A stretch of DNA of 9,308 nt from Acidimicrobiia bacterium (GCA_013001485.1 JABDMN010000111.1:1-9308); one strand, 5' to 3'. Counted from the first letter of the stretch, positions 1 through 6,220 are shown. Numbers and translations: made by a program. The notes: generated by a model from the letters alone, not told the origin.

Positions 1-1
1 G

Positions 2-910
2 AGGGGAACACTGGCGCGGGGCGATGCCCTCGTCGCCGGGACCGTATCGGGCCGTGTTCGGGCGATGTTCGACGAGAACGGCCAGCAAGTGAAGAGCGCC
101 GGTCCCGCGACACCGGTCCTAGTCATGGGCTGGGATGACGTTCCCGCCGCCGGCGACATGTTCGAGGTGGTCAAGAACGAGAAGGTTGCCAGGCAGAAGG
201 CGTCTGACGCATCCGATGCCGTTCGCGCCGAGGAACTCGTCGTCCCCACCTCCACCGAGCGGCTCGAGGGCCTGCTCGAGCAGCTGCGCACGGCTGACCA
301 TTCCGAGCTCAACGTGATCCTTCGCGCCGACGCCCACGGTTCACTCGAGGCGATCCGCGATGCTGTCGTCAAGATCGGGCGCGAAGACGCCAAGGTCAGC
401 ATCATCCAGGGGACGGTTGGTGCCATCACCGCCAACGACGTGATGTTGGCCGAGGCCTCCGACGCCGTCATCTACGGCTTCAACGTTCGGCCGGACTCCG
501 CAGCACGCAAGGCCGCCAAGGACCAGGGCATCGAGATCCGGGCGTTCACCATCATCTACGAGCTCCTCGACGACCTCGAGGCGCTCCTCGTCGGTCAGCT
601 CGCTCCCGAGGAGGTCGAGGCCTTCCTGGGTGTAGCCGAAGTCCGGGCCACCTTCAGGGCACCGCGTTACGGCACGATCGCCGGGTCCTATGTCACCGAG
701 GGCGAGATCAACCGCAATGCGCGGGCTCGACTCGTCCGCGACGGCGTGATCATCTACGACGGCCGGATCGGCTCGCTGCGTCGCTTCAAGGACGATGTCC
801 CGACTGTTTCCAACGGGTTCGAGTGCGGCATCGGCCTCGAGAACTTCCGGGACATCAAAGAGGGCGACACCATCGAGTCGTATCAGGTCAGAGAAGTCGC
901 CCGGACCTGA
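2..910 (+). CDS. infB: Translation initiation factor IF-2, C-terminal part (5'-truncated by window edge)
   Basis: IF2 is the GTPase that places initiator fMet-tRNA on the 30S subunit and promotes subunit joining. The frame is open from base 2 with no stop, so the gene begins upstream; 302 residues and the stop are visible. The visible part starts in the domain II beta-barrel (GRVRAMFDENGQ, then PVLVMGWDDVPAAGD). It continues through the conserved C1 region (LRADAHGSLEAI, VGAITANDVMLA, GFNVRPD) and ends in the fMet-tRNA-binding C2 domain (AEVRATF, GTIAGSYVTEG, RFKDDV, GFECGIGLENFRDIKEGD). The G domain lies outside the window. It is the first visible gene of a compact operon, with the next ATG only 2 nt after the stop. 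The frame is intact and nothing suggests decay. Identification is secure from these motifs. Confidence 0.97.
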   Translation, partial: RGTLARGDALVAGTVSGRVRAMFDENGQQVKSAGPATPVLVMGWDDVPAAGDMFEVVKNEKVARQKASDASDAVRAEELVVPTSTERLEGLLEQLRTADHSELNVILRADAHGSLEAIRDAVVKIGREDAKVSIIQGTVGAITANDVMLAEASDAVIYGFNVRPDSAARKAAKDQGIEIRAFTIIYELLDDLEALLVGQLAPEEVEAFLGVAEVRATFRAPRYGTIAGSYVTEGEINRNARARLVRDGVIIYDGRIGSLRRFKDDVPTVSNGFECGIGLENFRDIKEGDTIESYQVREVART

Positions 911-912
911 TC

Positions 913-1209
913 ATGCATGTCGTGGCACTCCGGGTCGATCTCCTCGTCCCAGGCGCCCACTCGCTCAAGGCCAAGCGTTCGGTGCTCAAGGCGCTGAAAC
1001 ACGAGCTGAACGCAACCTATGGGGCTGCAGTCGCCGAGGTCGATCACCAGGATCTGTGGCAACGAGCCGCGCTCGGTGTGTCGCTCGTGGCACCTCAAGC
1101 AGGGCACCTCGACCGCAGAGTCCACACCGTGCGTCGCCACCTCGACGACCGGCCTGACATCGAGGTACTCGATGTCGGCATCTCGTATCTGGAGAAACCC
1201 GATGTCTGA
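913..1209 (+). CDS. DUF503 (YlxP-like) small conserved protein
   Basis: This 98-residue protein belongs to the DUF503 family, which is often found beside infB and rbfA and whose biochemical role is not firmly established. The family signature is clear: an N-terminal beta strand (VVALRVDLLVPGAHSLKAKR), a basic helix (VLKALKHEL), and the conserved core AEVDHQDLWQRAALGV. The length matches the family's usual 90-100 residues. I chose ATG 913, 2 nt after the infB stop, because the protein aligns from its first residues. An in-frame GTG at 823 would add about 30 unrelated residues inside infB. No strong Shine-Dalgarno is visible, so translation is probably coupled to infB. Its stop overlaps the rbfA start by 8 nt. 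A role in ribosome maturation is suggested only by the neighbourhood. Confidence 0.9.
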   Translation: MHVVALRVDLLVPGAHSLKAKRSVLKALKHELNATYGAAVAEVDHQDLWQRAALGVSLVAPQAGHLDRRVHTVRRHLDDRPDIEVLDVGISYLEKPDV

Positions 1210-1540
1210 GCGCATGCGCAAGATCAACGAGTTGTTGCGCGAGGTGGTCGCCGAACAGGTCGGTGATCTCAAAGACCCCAGAATCGGATTCGTGACGGTT
1301 ACCGGAGTCGACACGGCGCCCGACCTGCGGCACGCCACTGTGTTCTATTCCGTGCTCGGGGACGAGGACGAGTTCGCTGAGACCCACGAAGCGCTGGAGC
1401 ACGCCGCCCCGCACCTGCAGTCGATCGTCGCTAGACAGGTGCGAATGAAGTACATCCCCAAGCTTCACTTCAAGGTCGACGAGACGATCGAGCGGGCGAT
1501 GCGTATCAACAGGATTCTCCATGACATCGAAGAGGAGTGA
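1202..1540 (+). CDS. rbfA: 30S ribosome-binding factor RbfA
   Basis: RbfA binds the immature 30S subunit near helix 1 of 16S rRNA and helps its final maturation, including during cold stress. The 112 residues fit the family size. The single type-II KH-like domain is visible: an N-terminal helix MSERMRKINELLREVVAEQV, then LKDPRIGFVTVTGVDTAPDLRHATVFYSV written across residues 23-51, and the C-terminal strand and helix (residues 82-107, VRMKYIPKL then FKVDETIERAMRI). The start at ATG 1202 is supported by GGAG at 1191-1194, 7 nt upstream, and it overlaps the DUF503 stop by 8 nt. The short acidic C-terminus (DIEEE) overlaps the next gene by 20 nt. Identification is confident. Confidence 0.96.
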   Translation: MSERMRKINELLREVVAEQVGDLKDPRIGFVTVTGVDTAPDLRHATVFYSVLGDEDEFAETHEALEHAAPHLQSIVARQVRMKYIPKLHFKVDETIERAMRINRILHDIEEE

Positions 1541-2510
1541 CATCGAGGCGGCGCTCGACGCTGCCGCCGAACTCCTGGCAGACGCTGAGTCCGTCGGAGC
1601 CCTGGGTCACGTCGGACCCGATGGTGACGCCATAGGCGCTTCGTGGGGCATCGCGTTGGCCGCATCCAAGGCGGGTAAGACAGCTGTGGCCTCTTTCGGT
1701 GAGCCGTTCGCGATCCCGAAGCACTTCGGTTTCCTCAACCAGGACGTCGTCGTCTCGGCGAAGGAGTTCCCGGAGGGCCTCGATGTCGTGATCGCGTGTG
1801 ATTCGGCGTCGGTGGAACGACTCGGCAGTCTCGCCAAGGCCGCCTTGTCCGCGAAGAAGGTGGTCGTCATCGACCATCACGGGACGAACGAAGGTTTTGG
1901 GGACGTGGACATCATCGATCCCGACGCGTCATCTACCGCCGAGCTGGTGTATCGGTTGCTGCTTCGCCTCGGCTGGCCCATCGATATCGATGTGGCCACG
2001 TGTCTGTGGACCGGCGTTGTGTCCGACACTGGTCGCTTCCAGTACTCCAATACCCGACCCGAGACGCTGCGGGTGGCTGCCGAGCTCCTCGAATTCGATG
2101 TGGCATCGGACGTCGTCGGTCAGGAGCTCTTCGAGCGGGCACCGTTCGGCTACTTCGGAGTGGTGGCGGCGGTTCTTGGTCGCGCCCAGCTCGATCCCGA
2201 GCTCCAACTCGTGTCGGCGACGCTCTTCCAGACGGACCTCGACGCTGCCGAGTGTCGCTACGAGGACACGGACGGCCTCATCGACCTGGTTCGCCTCGCC
2301 GACGAATCAGATGTCGCGCTGCTGATCAAGGCTCTCGACCCCGGTTCGGTGATGAGTTCGCTGCGGAGTAGAGGAGCCATCGACGTCGCTGCCATCGCCC
2401 GTGCCCTCGGGGGTGGCGGCCACCACAACGCGTCGGGGTTCAGTTTCAAGGGCACTCCCGAGGAGGCACTCGCCGCCGTCAAGGGCGAGCTGGCCAAGCA
2501 ACGATCGTGA
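1521..2510 (+). CDS. nrnA: DHH/DHHA1 phosphoesterase, NrnA-type oligoribonuclease / pAp phosphatase
   Basis: Family members degrade very short RNA (2-5 nt) to mononucleotides and dephosphorylate 3'-phosphoadenosine 5'-phosphate, using Mn2+ in the cytoplasm. All DHH motifs are visible in the 329 residues: motif I GHVGPDGDAIGAS (H30, D34, D36), motif II ACDSAS (D94), motif III VVVIDHHGTN (D118-H119-H120), and motif IV GVVSDTGRFQYSNT (D169). The C-terminal DHHA1 substrate-binding loop is GGGGHHNASG at 297-306. The length is normal. ATG 1521 has AGGA at 1511-1514 with a 6-nt gap and lies inside rbfA. It is the only in-frame start that leaves a reasonable lead into motif I. Whether both activities are present cannot be read from sequence; a c-di-nucleotide or linear dinucleotide role is also possible in this family. 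Confidence 0.92.
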   Translation: MTSKRSDIEAALDAAAELLADAESVGALGHVGPDGDAIGASWGIALAASKAGKTAVASFGEPFAIPKHFGFLNQDVVVSAKEFPEGLDVVIACDSASVERLGSLAKAALSAKKVVVIDHHGTNEGFGDVDIIDPDASSTAELVYRLLLRLGWPIDIDVATCLWTGVVSDTGRFQYSNTRPETLRVAAELLEFDVASDVVGQELFERAPFGYFGVVAAVLGRAQLDPELQLVSATLFQTDLDAAECRYEDTDGLIDLVRLADESDVALLIKALDPGSVMSSLRSRGAIDVAAIARALGGGGHHNASGFSFKGTPEEALAAVKGELAKQRS

Positions 2511-3388
2511 TCGGGTTCCTGCTCGTCGACAAGCCTCAGGGTTGGACGTCGCACGACGTCGTGGCCAAGGTTCGGGGCGCCACGCGGATCAAGAAGGTGG
2601 GTCACGCCGGGACGCTGGATCCAATGGCCACGGGGTTGCTCGTGGTCGCCATTGGCCGGGCGACGCGTCTGTTGCGGTTCGTTCAGGGCCTTCCCAAGAC
2701 GTATCTCGCCCACGCCGTTCTTGGCGTAGCCACTGACACCCTCGACGCTGACGGAGCGGTGCTCGAGCGGTCTCCGCTGCCGGTCGGCCAGGATGACGTC
2801 GAGTCGGTCCTCGATCGCTTCCGGGGCCCAATCCTCCAGGTGCCACCAATGGTCTCTGCGATCAAGGTCGGTGGCCAGCGTCTGTACGAGATGGCCCGCC
2901 GAGGTGAGGAGATCGAACGCGAGGCTCGTCCGGTCACCATCCATCAACTCGACGTCATCGACTTCGCTCCCAGCGACTATCCCGAATTGGCGTTCCGGGT
3001 GGTCTGCTCGACGGGAACCTACGTGCGGACTCTTGCCGACGACATCGGACGAGCGCTTGGCGGTCGGGCACACCTCGATGGTCTGCGACGAACGTCCATC
3101 GGCTCGCTGAGTGTTGAAGACAGTCACTCGATCGACAGCATCGCTGTTGCGGGAGAAGCAACAGAAGCCCTGCTGGTCGACCCGGCCGATGCACTCGCCG
3201 ATCTGCCGTCGCTGGTTGTTGCCGAGAACGTCGCCGAAGGCGTTCGCCATGGCGTGGCGCTGGCTCGGAGCTCGTTTCCCGATCTCGATGACGACAGTCA
3301 CGTCCGCGTGCTCGATGAAGCAGGCAGACTGCTTGCGGTGTGCAAGGCCAACGGCGGATCGATCAAACCAGAGGTGGTTCTCGGATGA
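2507..3388 (+). CDS. truB: tRNA pseudouridine(55) synthase TruB
   Basis: TruB converts U55 of the tRNA T-loop to pseudouridine. The 293 residues carry the family motifs in order: LLVDKPQGWTSHDVV (residues 5-19), the catalytic loop VGHAGTLDPMATGLL with the nucleophile at D38, KTYLAHAVLGVATDTLDADG (64-83), QVPPMVSAIKVGGQRLYEMAR (111-131), and CSTGTYVRTLADDIG (167-181). The residues from about 235 to the end (SLVVAENVAEG, RVLDEAGRLLAV) form the PUA-like C-terminal domain seen in actinobacterial TruB. The start is GTG 2507, which overlaps the stop of the preceding DHH gene as GTGA. There is no good Shine-Dalgarno, so reinitiation or coupling is likely. All key residues are present. Confidence 0.96.
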   Translation: MIGFLLVDKPQGWTSHDVVAKVRGATRIKKVGHAGTLDPMATGLLVVAIGRATRLLRFVQGLPKTYLAHAVLGVATDTLDADGAVLERSPLPVGQDDVESVLDRFRGPILQVPPMVSAIKVGGQRLYEMARRGEEIEREARPVTIHQLDVIDFAPSDYPELAFRVVCSTGTYVRTLADDIGRALGGRAHLDGLRRTSIGSLSVEDSHSIDSIAVAGEATEALLVDPADALADLPSLVVAENVAEGVRHGVALARSSFPDLDDDSHVRVLDEAGRLLAVCKANGGSIKPEVVLG

Positions 3389-4308
3389 TGGTGCTGCGAG
3401 GGGATCACAGCAGCTGGGACCCACCTGCCGCCGGCACGTCGTTGACCATCGGTGTCTACGACGGGGTCCATCTCGGTCACGCCCACGTCATCGGCAGGGC
3501 CGTCGACGTCGCGGGAGACCTGGTTCCGGCCGTCCTCACGTTTGACCGCCACCCTCTTGCCAGCTCGGCTCCGGATCACGCGCCGCGGCTGCTCACCCGT
3601 CTCGACCAGAAGCTCGAGCAGCTCGAGGCCCTCCATGTGGGTGTCGTCGGCCTCTTGTCGTTCGACGACGAGCTCCGGCACCTGTCGGCCGAGAGGTTCG
3701 TCACCGACATCATCGTGACTGCGCTTGGGGCGAAACGCATCACCGTGGGCCGTGACTTCCGGTTCGGCTACGAGCGAGCGGGCGACGTCGACCTGCTCAT
3801 CCGCATGGGCCCGGATCACGGATTCATCGTCGAAGCCCTCGATCTCGTTGGGGAGGGTGCCCCGTTTGCCTCGACCGTCGTTCGGAAGATGCTCGAAGCC
3901 GGCGATGTAGCCGAAGCGGCACGCATGCTCGGGCGTCCTTTCGAGCTGCGAGGCACCGTCGTCCACGGCGACTCACGGGGGAGAACGATCGGGATCCCGA
4001 CTGCCAACCTCGAGGTAGCACGGGAGTACGCGGTGCCGCGGCGCGGCGTGTACGTCGCCGAGGTGACGGTCGCCGGTGACGTGCACCATGCGGTAGTAAA
4101 CGTGGGAGTTCGTCCCACGTTTGGTGGAGGTCGCGAAGTCATCGAGGTCCATCTGCTCGACTTTGATGCGGATCTCTACGGTGACGAGATCGCCGTGCGG
4201 TTCCTGTCGCATGTGCGCGACGAGCGCCGGTTCGATGGAGTGGACGAACTCGTAACCCAGATCCACCTCGACATCGAACGAGCCCACGGGTACTTCCAGG
4301 GGTCTTGA
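3385..4308 (+). CDS. ribF: Bifunctional riboflavin kinase / FAD synthetase RibF
   Basis: RibF phosphorylates riboflavin to FMN and adenylates FMN to FAD. The 307 residues hold both modules. The N-terminal nucleotidyltransferase has GVYDGVHLGHAHV (residues 23-35, with H29-x-G-H32), TFDRHP (52-57) and VGRDFRFGYERAGD (121-134). The linker ASTVVRKML (162-170) corresponds to the SST-x-(I/V)R signature. The C-terminal riboflavin kinase has GRTIGIPTANL (199-209), PRRGVYVAEV, NVGVRPTFGG (239-248), and the catalytic Glu in EVHLLDFDADLYG (E254). ATG 3385 overlaps the truB stop as ATGA and has GAGGTGG at 3371-3377, 7 nt upstream. A second ATG follows directly at 3388, and an upstream GTG at 3340 is less likely because it lies in truB without a ribosome site. 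It is the last gene of the packed operon. Confidence 0.96.
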   Translation: MMVLRGDHSSWDPPAAGTSLTIGVYDGVHLGHAHVIGRAVDVAGDLVPAVLTFDRHPLASSAPDHAPRLLTRLDQKLEQLEALHVGVVGLLSFDDELRHLSAERFVTDIIVTALGAKRITVGRDFRFGYERAGDVDLLIRMGPDHGFIVEALDLVGEGAPFASTVVRKMLEAGDVAEAARMLGRPFELRGTVVHGDSRGRTIGIPTANLEVAREYAVPRRGVYVAEVTVAGDVHHAVVNVGVRPTFGGGREVIEVHLLDFDADLYGDEIAVRFLSHVRDERRFDGVDELVTQIHLDIERAHGYFQGS

Positions 4309-4327
4309 ACCGCCGCAAGGAGGGTTC
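4307..4327 (+). other. Small hairpin presenting an orphan Shine-Dalgarno after ribF
   Basis: GAACC (4307-4311) can pair with GGTTC (4323-4327). This places most of a near-perfect Shine-Dalgarno, AAGGAGGG (4317-4324), in the loop and right arm. No ATG, GTG or TTG lies at the usual 5-10 nt distance; the next gene's GTG is 18 nt further on. There is no T-tract, so it is not a convincing terminator. The structure is visible, but any function is speculative. Confidence 0.25.
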
Positions 4328-4342
4328 CATCATCGATCGGGC

Positions 4343-5425
4343 GTGAGCCTGTTCGCTGTATCACTGATCGTCGCCCTGTCGTCTGGCGCGCCCGGGGATG
4401 CTCTCGAGCTGACTCCTGGCCCGGCTCCGGCCCCCGCTGCGGTGGCCACGCCGACTCCACCTCGCGACGCTCCGGCTCATGGGCATCCGTTTCCGTGGCC
4501 GGGGGACCCGACTCTGGCCGGTCTGATGGCCGCAGCCCTCGCCCTTCGTGCGACGCGAAGGCCTGAAGACGAGGGGGTCGGCGCCGCTCCGCTCGCAGTG
4601 TTCGTGTCGGGCCACGGAAACGAGACCACCGATTTCGACCCGTTGCTCACACAGATGGGTCTCGGGTCTGACGAATTCGTCCACTTCGATTGGCGGGCTA
4701 CGCGGCTCGACCTCGATCACGCCACTGCGTCCACGCACGCCTCCGTCGCCGAGGCGGCAGGTGATCTCCACTCGCTGCTCCAGGGCCTGGCCGCCAGCGG
4801 TCGGCCGATCTACCTCGTTGGATTCTCCAAGGGCGGTGCCACCATCGCCGAGCTGCTGTCCTGGTGGGATCAAGATGAGACGCTGCGAGTCGCCAACGTG
4901 TACGGCGCAGCTCTCCTCGACCCTCCGATAGCCGACGGCTTCCTCGGGTTCCTGCAGAGTGCGGGGCACGCCGTGGGGCCAGTTCCCGACAACGGAAGGT
5001 TCGACACTCACCGCTGCGACAAGCTCGGGTGTCGAGACGTGCGCGATCACCTCGGAGCCGAATCGGGAGTCGAGCTGATCATCATCCGAAACCCCGACGC
5101 CTGGGTGACGAATGTGAGAGACCGCATCCGTGGCGTCCGGATGTACGACCTCGATCACGACGGCGGCGAGCACGCCGCCCGCGAGCTCCTCGGCACCGAT
5201 GAATACGCCGGTCACCCGCTGAGCGAGTTGGTCGGCAATGTGATCCAGGCCGGATGGCGAGTGGTGGACGCCCACAACTCAGTGCTCGCTCATCCCGAGG
5301 TGGCCCAGTGCCTCATTGCTGAGATCCGTCGCCCGGGAGATTGCGATGAGACATGGGCGGGCGGTCGCCGGTGGCCGATCTACTCGGGTTGGATCAGTGG
5401 GGGAGGCGGAACGCCGCGGCTGTGA
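4343..5425 (+). CDS. Possibly secreted alpha/beta-hydrolase-like protein, substrate unknown
   Basis: I do not recognise a named family for this 360-residue protein. Residues 3-20 form a short hydrophobic segment ending SSGAPGDA, like a signal peptide but without the usual basic N-terminus. A Pro/Ala-rich stretch (21-57) follows. From about 84 an alpha/beta hydrolase core is visible: strand and oxyanion region LAVFVSGHGNETTDFD, then the nucleophile elbow YLVGFSKGGATIAELL with Ser162 in GFSKGG. A candidate acid is D252 (IIIRNPDAW), and a candidate His is H311 in DAHNSVLAHPEV. Four cysteines (225, 230, 323, 334) would suit two disulfides outside the cytoplasm. A DLDHDGG segment (269-275) resembles a calcium loop. 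GTG 4343 is the first start in the frame, but its ribosome site is poorly spaced, so the start is uncertain. It lies 34 nt after ribF and could be co-transcribed. Esterase or lipase activity is a guess from the fold. Confidence 0.75.
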   Translation: MSLFAVSLIVALSSGAPGDALELTPGPAPAPAAVATPTPPRDAPAHGHPFPWPGDPTLAGLMAAALALRATRRPEDEGVGAAPLAVFVSGHGNETTDFDPLLTQMGLGSDEFVHFDWRATRLDLDHATASTHASVAEAAGDLHSLLQGLAASGRPIYLVGFSKGGATIAELLSWWDQDETLRVANVYGAALLDPPIADGFLGFLQSAGHAVGPVPDNGRFDTHRCDKLGCRDVRDHLGAESGVELIIIRNPDAWVTNVRDRIRGVRMYDLDHDGGEHAARELLGTDEYAGHPLSELVGNVIQAGWRVVDAHNSVLAHPEVAQCLIAEIRRPGDCDETWAGGRRWPIYSGWISGGGGTPRL

Positions 5426-5437
5426 CGCTCAGGCGTC
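5424..5437. terminator. Small inverted repeat at convergent gene junction, possible bidirectional terminator
   Basis: GACGC (5424-5428) and GCGTC (5433-5437) form a perfect 5-bp stem with the 4-nt loop TCAG. It lies across the two convergent stop codons (TGA at 5423-5425 on +, TCA at 5429-5431 for the - strand gene). The position suits a shared terminator, but the stem is short and has no T-tract on either side. Confidence 0.3.
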
Positions 5438-5809
5438 GATGACTGCGTCGAGCTCGAACTCGATCTTCCAGCGCTCGTCGAGGAGCCGGGTGACCACCAT
5501 CGTCGCCGCGGGACGAACGGCTCCGAAGACTTCTCCGTGGGCGCGGCCCACCTCGTCGGCCTCATCGGGGTCGGTTACGAACATCCGGGTCCGCACCACG
5601 TCGGTGACAGCGCCGCCAAGCTCTTCGAGAGCCGAGACGGCGATGTCGGCGCACAGCAGCATCTGATCGAATGCCGTGGTCGGTGGCTCCGAGCCGTCCT
5701 GCGGAATCGGAGCAGTTCCCGAGACCATCACCCGGTCCCCGACGCGAACGGCTCGGGCGAAGCCGTAACGCTCCTCGTAGGGGCTTCCAGAGCTCACATG
5801 TTGGCGCAT
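5429..5809 (-). CDS. RidA (YjgF/YER057c/UK114) family protein lacking the catalytic arginine
   Basis: Classical RidA hydrolyses reactive enamine/imine intermediates made by PLP enzymes. This 126-residue protein has the family layout: SSGSPYEERYGFARAVRVGD (residues 6-25), VMVSGTAPI, a helix from about 46, VVRTRMFVTD (71-80), and the closing strand WKIEFELDAV with the conserved Glu at 117. The residue matching Arg105 of E. coli RidA, in the R-P-A-R pattern, is Ala102 here (RPAATMVV). Arg-less Rid subfamilies exist, and their activity is not well defined, so deaminase function should not be assumed. I chose the ATG at 5807-5809 because the protein aligns from MRQHVSSGSPYE. An upstream ATG at 5852-5854 with a weak AGGA would add 15 residues without family support. 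It faces the hydrolase gene and diverges from the rhodanese gene. Confidence 0.9.
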   Translation of the reverse strand: MRQHVSSGSPYEERYGFARAVRVGDRVMVSGTAPIPQDGSEPPTTAFDQMLLCADIAVSALEELGGAVTDVVRTRMFVTDPDEADEVGRAHGEVFGAVRPAATMVVTRLLDERWKIEFELDAVIDA

Positions 5810-5817
5810 AGGGAGAA

Positions 5818-5823
5818 AGCGTA
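5818..5823 (-). promoter_or_regulatory. Putative -10 element for the RidA-family gene
   Basis: Read on the minus strand, TACGCT fits TANNNT and ends 8 nt before the chosen ATG (A at 5809). Transcription would therefore start at or very near the start codon and the mRNA would be leaderless. No Shine-Dalgarno is visible in front of that ATG, which agrees. No clear -35 hexamer is seen at 16-18 nt spacing. Confidence 0.35.
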
Positions 5824-5831
5824 CCGATCCC

Positions 5832-5845
5832 GGCTGAAACCAGCC
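5832..5845. promoter_or_regulatory. Palindrome in the divergent RidA-rhodanese intergenic region, possible operator
   Basis: GGCTG (5832-5836), AAAC, CAGCC (5841-5845) is a perfect 5+5 inverted repeat. It lies between the two start codons and overlaps the candidate -35 of the rhodanese promoter. A dimeric regulator could bind here and control both genes. No matching site elsewhere in the window was recognised. Confidence 0.25.
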
Positions 5846-5861
5846 CGCCGGCATCTATCCT
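5834..5861 (+). promoter_or_regulatory. Putative promoter of the rhodanese gene (near-leaderless)
   Basis: The candidate -35 is CTGAAA (5834-5839; 4 of 6 to TTGACA). A 16-nt spacer leads to the candidate -10 TATCCT (5856-5861; fits TANNNT). The ATG at 5872 begins 11 nt after the -10, so the leader would be only about 0-4 nt. This matches the lack of any purine-rich ribosome site upstream of that ATG. Leaderless mRNAs are common in actinobacteria. Confidence 0.45.
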
Positions 5862-5871
5862 GCCGCCCGCT

Positions 5872-6201
5872 ATGACTCTCGTGTCTCCCATCCCGTCCGT
5901 CGATCCGACCGAGGCGCGTTCGCGCATCGACGAAGGCGCTCTCCTGGTGGACATCCGGGAGCAGAACGAATGGGACAGGGTTCGCATCCCCGGCGCCGAG
6001 TTGAAGCCGATGTCGACCGTCCAGGAGTGGTTTCAGGACCTTCCCCGAGATCGCGACATCGTCCTGCAATGCCAGACCGGCAACAGGTCAGGGAGCCTCA
6101 CTGAGGCGCTGATGCACCAAGCCGGTTTCGACAATGTGTACAACCTGACAGGTGGCATCGTCGCCTGGGCCCGCGCCGGGTTCGACATCGAGTCAGGCTG
6201 A
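5872..6201 (+). CDS. Single-domain rhodanese-like protein
   Basis: This is a 109-residue single rhodanese domain. Such proteins carry sulfane sulfur as a persulfide on an active-site cysteine, for sulfur transfer or thiosulfate/polysulfide handling. Visible elements are ALLVDIREQNEWDRVRIPGA (23-42, with the D27-x-R29 signature and the H/R-IPGA turn) and IVLQCQTGNRSGSLTEAL (63-80), in which C67 starts the catalytic loop CQTGNRS. The closing motif is NVYNLTGGIVAWARAGFDI (88-106). There is no signal peptide, so it is cytoplasmic. The loop C-x-x-G-x-R is complete, so activity is plausible. ATG 5872 lacks a Shine-Dalgarno, and a promoter directly upstream suggests a leaderless mRNA. It is divergent from the RidA-family gene and is followed by rpsO after 113 nt. 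Its physiological partner is not shown by the context. Confidence 0.92.
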   Translation: MTLVSPIPSVDPTEARSRIDEGALLVDIREQNEWDRVRIPGAELKPMSTVQEWFQDLPRDRDIVLQCQTGNRSGSLTEALMHQAGFDNVYNLTGGIVAWARAGFDIESG

Positions 6202-6207
6202 CCCGTA

Positions 6208-6220
6208 GCCGGTAGCCGGC
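6208..6220 (+). terminator. Weak GC hairpin after the rhodanese gene
   Basis: GCCGG (6208-6212), TAG, CCGGC (6216-6220) gives a 5-bp stem starting 6 nt after the rhodanese stop. It has no T-tract. It may terminate the short rhodanese transcript before the rpsO promoter, but it could be chance in GC-rich sequence. Confidence 0.25.

Noticed and set aside
3340..3384. Earlier GTG start for RibF inside truB
   Set aside because: It would add 15 residues without family similarity. ATG 3385 has a well-placed GAGGTGG and the ATGA overlap typical of this operon.
2258..3424. A 388-codon minus-strand open frame opposite truB
   Set aside because: The sense strand encodes complete TruB with all motifs. 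The antisense product is compositionally odd and matches no family I know.
4361..5275. A 304-codon minus-strand open frame opposite the hydrolase-like gene
   Set aside because: The + strand frame has a coherent alpha/beta hydrolase pattern (strand, GFSKGG elbow, C-terminal His), while the opposite frame has none.
5810..5854. Earlier ATG for the RidA-family protein, adding 15 residues
   Set aside because: Family similarity begins at MRQHVSSGSPYE, and the extension would run through the candidate promoter and palindrome; the weak AGGA in front of it does not outweigh this.
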